This document shows, piece after piece, positions 37,608 through 46,421 of a stretch of 64,000 bases of DNA. The translations under genes were made by a program, and so were the position numbers. The first letter of the stretch is position 1; the number at the start of each line of letters is the position of its first letter. The notes under the pieces are model-generated. The model did not search any database. It was given only the letters and a program-made list of their open reading frames with translations, and was not told where the DNA came from. The stretch comes from Pleurostoma richardsiae (Eukaryota; Ascomycota; Sordariomycetes; Calosphaeriales; Pleurostomataceae), in contig JANBVO010000075.1 of the NCBI GenBank assembly GCA_030052745.1, positions 22,704 to 86,703 on the forward strand, given 5' to 3'.

Positions 37608-38921
37608 ATGTTATCATACTTTCTCCTACTCTTGGCAGGTTCCTCTTCTATGCTGGCTGCGGCAAAGGATGGAGTGCCAATCCGATTGCTCAGTACACGA
37701 GATACGCCTCCAGGAAATGCGAGTTTGATTGCCGCAGTAACTCTGTCTGATCCCTCCGTCCTAAAAGTCGATCCAATCATCGACGCGAACCTGTCATCGG
37801 TAGTGTTCCCCGTCTTCCCAGGGACGGACCTCACCAAACTTGCCCCTGTATTTTCTACTACAAAAGGCGTCGTTGCCTCCCCGGCACCAGGTACTGCGGT
37901 CGATCTCAGTCGTCCCGTTGAGTATGTACTAAGCTACCACGGCCAAATCACGGCAACTTGGACAGTGCGTGGGGTGGAAATGCGCAGCCCTGTTCTCCCC
38001 GGATATTATGCAGATCCAAACATCGCAGTCTACGGCGGGTTATACTACATCTACGCCACAACAGACGGTTTTGCAAGCTGGGGTGGTAATGTCTTCTATG
38101 TCTGGAAGTCCCGGGATCTCGTTACTTGGACTCGCAGCTCGCAGCCAATACTTATCCTTGCCGGGACCAATGGCACAGTTCCATGGGCAGACGGCAACGC
38201 ATGGGCACCTACGATCACCCATCGCAACGAGAGGTACTACTTCTATTTCAGTGGGGACAACCCGACTTACCAGCGCAAGACGATCGGCGCGGCGGTGTCT
38301 GTTTCCCCCGAAGGGCCGTTTAACGCCGAGCCAGGCGCGATGATCCTGAATAACGAAGATCTTACAACTAACCAGGCCATTGATCCGGTGGCATTCAGAG
38401 ATCCCGTGAGTGGGAAGTACTATTTGTTCTGGGGTAATGGCTCTCCTCTCATGGTGGAACTAAGCGACGACATGGTGTCGATCAACAAGAGCACGCTTCG
38501 AGCCGTCGAGGGATTGACAGACTTCCGTGAGGGAACATTCATCAACTACCGCAAGGGGCTGTACCACATCACATACTCTATCGATGACACGGGCTCAGAA
38601 AACTATCGCGTCGGCTATGCGACATCTCGTAAGATCGAAGGGCCCTACACGTACCAGGGCATCATTCTCCAGAAAGATCCCTCGCAGGGCATCCTTGCTA
38701 CGGGTCACAACTCCATCATCAAGATTCCTGGAACTGATAAGTGGTATATCGCTTATCATCGGTTTCACATCCCAGGCGGTAATGGCACCCATCGAGAAAC
38801 GACCATTGATCGTGTGGAATTTGACCCAGTCACGGGGTTGATGCGCCCTGTCATCCCAACGCTTTCAAGCGTAGATGCAGAGACTGTTCCGGCCTGGCCT
38901 GAACGGGTACAGCATTATTAG
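37608..38921 (+). CDS. secreted GH43 glycosidase with N-terminal Ig-like domain
   Basis: A single exon of 437 residues from ATG 37608. GH43 enzymes are inverting arabinofuranosidases or xylosidases. Seen: a signal peptide (MLSYFLLLLAGSSSMLAAA); residues about 40-125 with FPVFPGTDLTKLAPVFSTT and GTAVDLSRPVEYVL, which resembles the Ig-like DUF5018-type carbohydrate-associated domain common in Bacteroidetes; then the five-bladed propeller with YYADPN (general base Asp136), AIDPVAFRD (pKa-modulating Asp) and FREGTFI (acid Glu). HNSIIKIPGTDKWYIAYHRFH is characteristic of the subfamily near the C-terminus. Another in-frame ATG lies 75 bases upstream, but it would put the signal peptide inside the protein. 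The lack of introns contrasts with most neighbours. Substrate linkage is undetermined. Confidence 0.9.
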   Translation: MLSYFLLLLAGSSSMLAAAKDGVPIRLLSTRDTPPGNASLIAAVTLSDPSVLKVDPIIDANLSSVVFPVFPGTDLTKLAPVFSTTKGVVASPAPGTAVDLSRPVEYVLSYHGQITATWTVRGVEMRSPVLPGYYADPNIAVYGGLYYIYATTDGFASWGGNVFYVWKSRDLVTWTRSSQPILILAGTNGTVPWADGNAWAPTITHRNERYYFYFSGDNPTYQRKTIGAAVSVSPEGPFNAEPGAMILNNEDLTTNQAIDPVAFRDPVSGKYYLFWGNGSPLMVELSDDMVSINKSTLRAVEGLTDFREGTFINYRKGLYHITYSIDDTGSENYRVGYATSRKIEGPYTYQGIILQKDPSQGILATGHNSIIKIPGTDKWYIAYHRFHIPGGNGTHRETTIDRVEFDPVTGLMRPVIPTLSSVDAETVPAWPERVQHY

Positions 38922-39564
38922 ACCTCGGTTCACAGTTGCAATCCACTATTTTCCATCAAAAAATGACTGCTTCTGACCCCTCCTGTAGGACAGCGATTTA
39001 CGGTGATTGTGTGTCATTTGCCAGTGAAACTCTAGCCTACTTTCTTTTCCACATTTGTGTATCCGAGGGCTGTCGTCTATACGATACGGTCTGCCGGTTG
39101 ATTTTCTTGTAACTTCTTCTCTTTCGTGTTCTAGATACCTATGTATCTCCAAAAAAGAGCGTGGTTCGATCTCAACAGAAGAACCAACGTATCAGTATAC
39201 TCGGTACCTGTTTAGGGTCCATCAGGGAGCTCCGTAGGGTTCGAGAGAAGACCAGGTTCGGATACGACGACCTGGGTAAGTGGAGACACAGTTTCACGAG
39301 TCGACCCGAGCTTTGCGTCAAAGAATTGAAGGCGCCCATAGACGGCTTCTGTGACTTAGATTACGGGTATAATAACACCCTCCCGGTTCATGAACATGAC
39401 ATCGTCTTGCGCTAATAGTGGATGTATGTACAGGGGTTTCTCTGCACAAGAGAGCAGGCATGAGCGTCCGAACAGAGGGCCTCCAGATTCTTTGACGCCG
39501 AGGCGATTGGCTGAGCAATGAGCCGGTGCTAGGGGTAAATATAGTTGGAAGGCCGGATGTTCTT
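38922..39564. other. intergenic between convergent genes
   Basis: 3' flanks of the GH43 gene and the zinc transporter gene. No coding sequence supported. Confidence 0.45.
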
Positions 39565-41734
39565 TCATGCCCACTTCCCCAAAAAACTCATTAGAGCCAT
39601 GCCCGCGACAAGGCTCACGATACCCAACACTGTTTTCAAGGGTTTCGCACTTGTCATCTCTCCGCCTAGCATCCAGTCGTGCGCCAGCATCTCCACAACT
39701 CCAACCCATACCAGAATTCCCGCAGAGAAGGCGTCAAGGGTGCCAATGGCCACTATGGTCGCGGGGTCGTTGCCATTAAAGTTGTAAATGACTCCTATCC
39801 CGATAGCCATGCCAACAGGAGTAACCAGGGCAAATGCAGCAGCAAGTAGAAGCTTTTTGCGCATCGAAATATTTGATGGGACATTCTTTTCCGCCCGAGC
39901 CACCGGACCAGAGGTCGACAGATCTCCGTCCGTTCCTGGGGTAGATGCTGATAAGCCGTATGAACTATTGCGATGGATTTGGCTGACGGGTATCTCAGCG
40001 TCATTTGTCCCCAAAGCGGCAATACGAGTTCCCAGAGCAATTCCCTCAAACATCTGGTGAAAGACGATGACGGCAAAGAGAGTCAGAAAGAAGCTGTCGC
40101 CAGCAACAACGAGTGTCACGCCAATAACTAGATTGTGGTAAGCCAACACCCACTATACATAGAAAAACCTAGATCATCTTACTCATTGAATGAAAGATGA
40201 TGCCAGTTTCCAATACCATGATCTTGTTCGTCCGGGTGGAAGGTGGGAGCTCAGGTTGCCTCCCAGCTTCAATACTGCCTGCCTTCTTTTGGTAATGCCA
40301 CAGCAGAAGCCGATTGCCAGTATACTCGACGAGGAATGATAGGAGAATCCCGGCCATCATCACCGCCGCTGCTGTTCCTTCGAATGCAAGTTCGCCTAGG
40401 CAGTCATTCTCAAACATCAGGTTCGCATGCGTTTGCAACTGTGAGCCTGTCAGATAAGAAGATACAAGCTGCTGTGTGTTGCTTACGTGGACAAAGGCAG
40501 TCGAGATAATGACTCCGGTGCCAAATTGCTTGAGGAGAGAGAACGTAAAGTTCTGTGCTGGAACAAAGAGGGCTAGGAATATTGGACTGAACACGCCTAT
40601 GCTGAGTTAGCAACACTGGAGCTCTTCACTTCATGTCTGAACTGGGTATACCAATAGCACTCGTGGTGAGTATGACGAAGAGGAGTCCGACGCGCAGGGA
40701 GATATTGTAATCTCTGTTCATACGCGCGCATCTTGTTTCGGATTCTTCTGCGTCTGAACCGCCGCCGACACAGTGCCTAGCCTCTGTTAATTCAGCTCCG
40801 AGTGTCCTAGTTTCGTGTAGCAAACTCACTCAACACCGGCATGGAAATGGCAATTTTCTTCCGACGGTTCCTCTGTGTCTTCCGATGCATCGTTCGTAGA
40901 TAGGGTGACTTCAACGTCGTCACCCGTGGGATCGAGGCAGTATCTATCCACAATATGCATTAGAGTGAAATCTAATCTGGACTAGAACGGGAAGCACACG
41001 TGTTAGACCCATGACTGTGGCATCCTGTGAACTCAGGGGGAACATCCGTTGTCGCTGTAACCGTTGTCTGGACGTTGTATTCGGCGGTACCAGCAATGCA
41101 GAACCTGTGCGTTCATTGTCAGGGCGCCATAACATTTACTCGGCGGGTGTGCAGGTACTGACACAGAGGAACCGTGCATATGGCACTCTGATACCGCCGT
41201 TATACCGGTTGTGGTTGGCTCACTTGAAGTGCCGATGGCCGATGCCGAATCACCAGACCCGGATTTACTTTCAGGTAACAGCTGTACTTCGTCCCCAGTA
41301 GACGCGATACACCAGCTACATCAAGTGTCAGTGTACCAAAAGTATATCCAATGTCCGAAGTTACATACGTCTGTGTCCCATGATTATGACAGCTCGTGTA
41401 GGACGAGGGTAGGCCGGTAGTGGTCGTTGCGGTTCCCGAGATTCGAAACTCGGTTGTCCCAACCATGCAGAATCTAAGAAATCAATAATCAACGTCTTCC
41501 AGGCCCCTCCCAGTTTACAGGAACTGAGACGTACTGGACGGTACCATGAAGGTGGCATTCAGAGACCGCAGTCACTCCGGCTTCCAGAGCTGTAGTGGGG
41601 GTGGCTATTGTTTGAGTCACCTGCCGCCGAAGGTGTACGCTTTGAGCAGACCAGGCAGTACCGAGTTGGGTACAGAAGGAAAAGAAAACAAGGAACGCCT
41701 GATTGCGCGTGGTCATGTATTGGCTTCTTGCCAT
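39565..41734 (-). CDS. ZIP zinc transporter with repeated Cys/His ectodomain
   Basis: Nine exons, 41734-41535, 41473-41369, 41315-41163, 41104-41000, 40943-40830, 40776-40652, 40596-40487, 40438-40183 and 40127-39565, giving 576 residues. ZIP proteins import zinc (or iron) into the cytosol. Seen: a signal peptide (AFLVFFSFCTQLGTAWSA), then about 210 residues with five motifs of the form C-H-x-H-[GA]-x3-[FWYH]-C at about residues 60-69, 95-104, 146-155, 181-190 and 219-228. The ZIP core follows: VGLLFVILTTSAIGVFSPI, QFGTGVIISTAFVH, THANLMFENDCL, and FHSMIIGVTLVV with AVIVFHQMFEGIALG, which carry the metal-binding histidines of helices 4 and 5. Each motif is cut by a phase-2 intron in its eighth codon. 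The gene is head-to-head with the GPI-type protein gene, which has the same motif. Expression is probably zinc-repressed, inferred from promoter words. Confidence 0.92.
40826..41559 (-). repeat. five intron-split C-H-x-H-[GA]-x3-[FWYH]-C repeats
   Basis: The repeats are CHLHGTVQFC, CHNHGTQTWC, CHMHGSSVFC, CHSHGSNTYC and CHFHAGVEHC. Introns 41474-41534, 41316-41368, 41105-41162, 40944-40999 and 40777-40829 each split the codon of the eighth motif residue after its second base. This indicates growth by tandem duplication of an exon-plus-intron unit of about 150-210 bp. The motif residues are plausible extracellular zinc ligands. Confidence 0.85.
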
Positions 41735-42029
41735 ATTCGTTGCGTTAGTCTTAGTGTTAAACCCTGTATGCGAAGCTTCGGGAGACGGGCCTGTTTTGCG
41801 TGAAGGCATGCAAGCTTTCGAGAAAATACAATGTCTCTGGAGTGCCAATACAGATAGGCATATAGAACACAGCTGTATTACGGGAACATAATAAGGTAAT
41901 GATCTCAACAATGTTTAAAGGCAAGCTACAGGCCTCCTAGACAGAGTAAGCGGAGTGGTGATGGCGGTAATAGGGTGCATCGAAGGTTCGTGTAGATATT
42001 GATATGAGTCCCAAGAAGCTCCTTTACAG

Positions 42030-42040
42030 GCCCTCAAGGT
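42030..42040 (+). promoter_or_regulatory. ZRE-like word GCCCTCAAGGT
   Basis: Fits the relaxed form RCCYTNAAGGY of the fungal zinc-responsive element bound by Zap1/ZafA-type regulators. It differs from ACCTTNAAGGT at positions 1 and 4. It lies 296 bp upstream of the ZIP start codon. Confidence 0.4.
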
Positions 42041-42371
42041 GCTCGGATGTATGGGACAAATTGACGAGGTGGACTTGGCGAACCTCGCCAAGTGAATGGT
42101 TAGAGCCTGAAAACCAACAACGACAATCACCAGGAACCTAATTCCTTCAAAAAAAAAAAAAATCCCGCTACTAGGAGCCGAAGAGTCTATTTCCGGCTCA
42201 GGTCGAGCAGTTGGAGCCAGATTGCCACTGATCACGGGTGAGGACAATCCCCTTAGCCCGCTTAATATATGGCGATCCGGGAACCCAGCGAGAACTTGTA
42301 CAGCTGAGAACTTTCACCTTCTGAATTTTCCAGTCACACTTTTCTAACTATCCCAAGTCTTGAAGGAGTGA

Positions 42372-42382
42372 ACCTTGATAGT
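42372..42382 (+). promoter_or_regulatory. ZRE-like word ACCTTGATAGT
   Basis: The left half-site ACCTTNA is perfect and the right half has two mismatches. It lies midway between the divergent genes. Confidence 0.25.
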
Positions 42383-42579
42383 CAAGCCAAGCCTGCGATC
42401 CGTAGGTGATCACGTTTTCGCAAGCTGCTGGAAAGGCAAAGCAGATCATTAGGTCCTTGCCGCCGAGACTGCCCAGACATGATAAGTCCTTTGAATTCTT
42501 GTCTTGAACCTTGGCGCTCAACTGCCCAGTCCCTAAACACGCGCACTTATCTAGCACTCCAGTTGTACGGCCTTGGCAC

Positions 42580-42590
42580 ACCATCAAGGT
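42580..42590 (+). promoter_or_regulatory. ZRE-like word ACCATCAAGGT
   Basis: One mismatch (position 4) to the zinc-responsive element ACCTTNAAGGT. It lies 280 bp upstream of the start codon of the GPI-type protein gene. Confidence 0.45.
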
Positions 42591-42869
42591 CCAAAGTCTC
42601 GCGAAGGAAATCCGTGAGCGGTCGGAGATAGAAGGTTCGAGGGATCAGGGCCCAGAGCAAAATCTAAGACACAGAAGATCATAGTAATTTCTTGCTCTAG
42701 CCGGTGAGAGATATATTCACGGGGCTTCCCTATAACAGATCAGCCACTGGTCATAGTCTCTCAGACTCGGCATTCTTAACCATTGTGAAAGTCTGATAGG
42801 TACTTTCGTTTCCTCATTTCAGATCAAACACGCTCGATCGAAAAAGTGCACCGGAATAGCCTCGACAAG

Positions 42870-43479
42870 ATGAGAGCGTCTTCATTCTTGACACTGGCCA
42901 TGGTCTCTCTACCCGCTACCCTCGCCCAGACTCTCCTACCTTCTCCGAGCGAATCCATTGGTTGTGAACCACATGGCGATCATTGGTAGAGATCGTCATT
43001 CTTTATTTGAAAGCTGCTCATATTGACAGTATCTTCACAGGCACTGCGATGGACCGCTCACCACGACATCCGTAGAGATCAGCACGGTATTCTCTATTCC
43101 AGCGGCCACAGCCACAACGGATACTAAGGAGGACGAAGGCCACAGTGGGACTCTCCTACCGAGTCCTACCGAGTCTGTCGGTTGCGAACCTCATGGGGAT
43201 CACTGGCACTGCTCCGCACCGGCCACGAGCTCTACGTTATCTTCGGAGACTGCTAGCCTTGAGCCTAGCCCAGCAGAGTCAGTCGGTTGCGAGCCACATG
43301 GAGATCACTGGCACTGCTCGGGTCTCGCATCCACGTCAACCCTTCTGACAGCTTCCTTGAGCTCGGCAGCTCCGGCAAACGCTACTTCCAGTGTTGTCAC
43401 TGCTGGTGGTGCGCTTCGCAGACACTCGCTGAACACGTGGGCAATCGGGTTGGTTGCGCTTCTGACTATGATTCTGTAG
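42870..43479 (+). CDS. small secreted GPI-type protein with CEPHGDHWHC repeats (zincophore-like)
   Basis: Exons 42870-42985 and 43041-43479 give 184 residues. I recognise no named family. Seen: a signal peptide (SFLTLAMVSLPATLAQ); three near-identical 20-residue units, each a PSPxESxG lead followed by CEPHGDHWHC, at about motif residues 32-41, 87-96 and 122-131; Ser/Thr/Ala-rich linkers likely to be O-glycosylated; and a C-terminal hydrophobic tail (WAIGLVALLTMIL) after a small-residue region, as in GPI-anchored wall proteins. The motif matches the C-x2-H-G-x3-[FWYH]-C unit in the adjacent ZIP ectodomain, and its single 55-nt intron splits the eighth motif codon at phase 2, as in the ZIP gene. 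A role in capturing zinc at the surface and passing it to the transporter is inference. Head-to-head with the ZIP gene. Confidence 0.85.
42963..43317 (+). repeat. three CEPHGDHWHC repeat units
   Basis: Coding repeats at 42963-43047 (split by the intron), 43183-43212 and 43288-43317. All ten motif residues are identical in the three copies, with synonymous differences (for example TGT GAA CCA, TGC GAA CCT, TGC GAG CCA), so the conservation is at protein level. Each offers up to three His and two Cys. Confidence 0.9.
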
Positions 43480-44516
43480 GCTGTATCTGATGATAAACTG
43501 TCACTTCAGTGGCCTAGTTCCACCTGCTAGAATTCGGGAAGCAGAATCTTTCTTCGGCAATAGATAGGATAGTCTCCGTTTCCTCAGCCTCAAATACTGG
43601 GTTTCATTTATCCCCCGAGTCCAAAATTTGGAGAAACCCAACGATCTGAAAGTTCTGCTCTGTCTCGATAGCAATCCGTGTCGTTGACTCATCCCTTGGT
43701 CTAGGAAATAGAGGCCAAAAGTATATCTAGGCGTGGCACACAGACCAAAGAGCAGGAAATTACAGCTCTGCCGCCTGCGATATACTGGCCTACGAAAGTG
43801 CAGCTACGCAAACATTTGATGACGGAGTCAATTAACCAGTTAACCCTCACCCCCCCTCACCCACCACCCCCCCAAACGAAACGTGTTGAGAAGGTGAGAT
43901 GATACTTAATCAGTTCGCCATTGCTCTTCTCCTCCTGCACAACCTACAGAATCTTCACGTAGTCGGCGGGACCCTTAAAAGCAAAGCCCAGACAAGACCA
44001 TAGCTTTATGTATTCAAACTCGACGACTGAATGCCACCTAGATACACTTTGCTCGATGAGACATGGTCACAATAATATTGACGGCTTTGTAGAACTTGGC
44101 ATTTCTTCATGTCCTATGTTCTGCTTCTGCAGCTCTCCATAGATGTCACAGCAAAGATATGTAGCGCTTATCGCATACACACTCATGGAAATTGAGAGAA
44201 TCACATACATAGTGGCTGAGAGCATTTAGCGCTGCCTACGCTTTTGAGCTATACATTCTTAATAGAAGGGGACAGTGTAGGCCATTGTAGAGGGAAGACG
44301 CCATAGCAACCGTTAGCGGCTTCTCGACTACCCCATGCACCCTGTTGGTGTCCTCCAACCCATAGCGTCGATGCCCAGAAAGCGGCGCCTGGGCATGTCC
44401 TTGGCAGCTATCCAGGTGCTTATCTAGCGACCTCACAATGTGTCTCAACAAGCCTGGAACTCCAGATAGAACCTCAGTCGCATTACTCCTCATACTGTTC
44501 TGCCTCTCTAGTAACC
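43480..44516. other. intergenic with a C-rich tract
   Basis: No gene supported. A cytosine-rich tract at 43844-43873 is the only notable element. The rest is the 3' flank of the GPI-type gene and the promoter of the methyltransferase-like gene. Confidence 0.45.
43844..43873. repeat. C-rich tract, G-quadruplex potential on minus strand
   Basis: Runs of three to seven cytosines are separated by TCA, TCACCCACCA and similar spacers. The minus strand has several G-runs in 30 bases, enough for a G-quadruplex. It could also be simple low-complexity DNA. Confidence 0.5.
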
Positions 44517-45983
44517 ATGAGTCTCTTACTGGCATGGTTATTGCCGGTTTTCCCTTGTTTCCTAAGAATATCGATGCTTGTAGCTGGCACCGCTCTCGAG
44601 AATGATTCAGCAAGAGAGTTTGTCTACGGAGGAGGTCCGACACTTTACGAGTTACACTACGTGATTGTTACGGTCGAAGATACCCGCAGAGCACCAAATC
44701 CGCCGGAACACCTCGTAGAGAGGGCGAGGTTGCTAGACCGCTTGAAGGAAACTAACGGGAAGTCGGACGCTCACCACCCTCGATACCGGTTACTTCAAGC
44801 TCTCCACGGTTTCAGAAACTACAAACAAACCCAGATGGCCGAACTCCATCGTTGGAAAGGGCTTTACAAACACGTCCCTAAGAGGCAGAGACAGGTGAGC
44901 CGGCCAATGTTAAACTGAATCTGATCAAGACAGAGCACAGTTCTTGCTCACTACATTAAGGGAAAGATTCTCGAACGTGAAATACGTTATTCTGAGAAGT
45001 TCGTCACTACCGAGGAGCTCCTTGAGCAGAATGCTGCATTGTGTGAGAACATTGTCCAACATGCGCTCAAATTTTACGAAGTAGAAGAGACGGAGCTGCA
45101 AAATTTCATTCGCGCGGCCGAGAAAAGCAAAATCCCAGTAGAGAGAGTAAGCATCGCTCAAGCTCTCAAGCATGTTGTCAGAGACTGGACGAACATCGGC
45201 GCTGGGGAACGCGAGTCAGGATTCACATGCGTCTTCGACATTTCCAAGAGCTTGCTGTCTGGGACAAACCTGTCAGAAGAAGATATTAAAGTCATCATAC
45301 CAGGTGCAGGTCTCGGGCGCCTAGGGCATGAGCTCACTAGCCTGGGTAAATATACGTCCCGTTACGAAGGCAGTGGCCAAGTTCTGACAAACGAGCGTGC
45401 AGGTTACAAGGTCACGATCAACGAGTGGTCGATGTACATGAATGCCGCATATAGGTTTCTAGAGCATATTCGAGACCCATACTCGCATTTCTTCTACCCG
45501 TTTCTCGATAGTTGGTCGCATCATGCGACTAATGGTGATATGCAGCGCCGAGTGCCTTTCCCAGATTGCAGGGTTGACGCGGCGTCGATTGCCTTGATAG
45601 AGGGCGATTTCACAATGGGGATGAAGGACCACGAGGGTCAGTATGACATGGTCATCACGTATTTCTTTATTGACACTGCCCGCAACCTCATGAATTACCT
45701 AGAAACAATCGATAGGCTCTTGACACCGGGCGGTCACCGGGTTAACTTCGGGCCTTTGCTCTATGGTAGTGCCCCTTTTGTACAGCTAACGCTCGAGGAA
45801 ATTATTCTAGCGACGGAGGCACTGGGATACATCTTTCTCAATATACCTTCCTCTTGCGGTCAGAAGACATTGATGGGACGGCCCGTGAGAGGGAAGGAGG
45901 CTGTTTATGGTTTCAATGATAAGGCACTGGTGAGGAATATTTATATAGCCCAAGCTTGGGCGGCAAGAAAGAACCTACAATAG
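44517..45983 (+). CDS. N2227-like / carnosine N-methyltransferase family protein
   Basis: Exons 44517-44894 and 44934-45983 give 475 residues. The family (CARNMT1, yeast YNL092W) transfers methyl groups from S-adenosylmethionine to histidine-containing dipeptides. Seen: DIKVIIPGAGLGRLGHEL (SAM-binding motif I), INEWSMYMNAAYRFLE, ALIEGDFTMGM, DMVITYFFIDTARNLMNYLE, and LTPGGHRVNFGPLLYG, all in family order. The N-terminal part HRWKGLYKHVPKRQRQ joins to LAHYIKGKILEREI. The join needs a very short intron of 39 nt (GTGAGC to GACAG), so this junction is uncertain. The ATG at 44517 adds a hydrophobic N-terminus (SLLLAWLLPVFPCFL), like a signal anchor, which is unusual for this normally soluble family; a later start may be used. 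Confidence 0.85.
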
Positions 45984-46421
45984 AAGGGATTACACCAAGG
46001 GTTGATGTACTGTCATGGACTTATAGTTATGCATCGGAGTCAAGAGCTGATTGTCCTCTTCTGGGACTCGACTATGGCAAGTGGGCGTTGGGATTTGGTG
46101 AATGTATAGAATATGTTTAGTATGATTATATTGTCGATCGCGGTGACCCTAGAACATCTACGCTGCTCCCGGACTGTACTACGAGATGATCCGCATAATG
46201 ATTCCAAAACCTTATGAGCTGACTGTGTCGTTTCAGTAGTGCAGAGGCACAAGCCACCATAGCAAAGGCACTTGAGCAAGATATTTAGCTCGGAGAATGG
46301 CTTCTTACGGGTTTGGACTCTGATATGCTTGACCTCAGATCATCTCGAAACAGTGACCTAGATACCAAATGTAAAGTATCATAACCAGACCAACAGGCGG
46401 CTTTCTGGCTGACGAAGAGCT
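45984..46421. other. intergenic between convergent genes
   Basis: 3' flanks of the methyltransferase-like gene and the second permease. Nothing else recognised. Confidence 0.45.

Larger units (their letters stand above)
41735..42869. promoter_or_regulatory. divergent promoter of the zinc locus
   Basis: The 1,135-bp stretch between the two divergent start codons. It contains several words resembling the Zap1/ZafA zinc-responsive element ACCTTNAAGGT, listed separately. Open frames inside (for example 42348-42587 minus) show no family signature. Confidence 0.5.
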
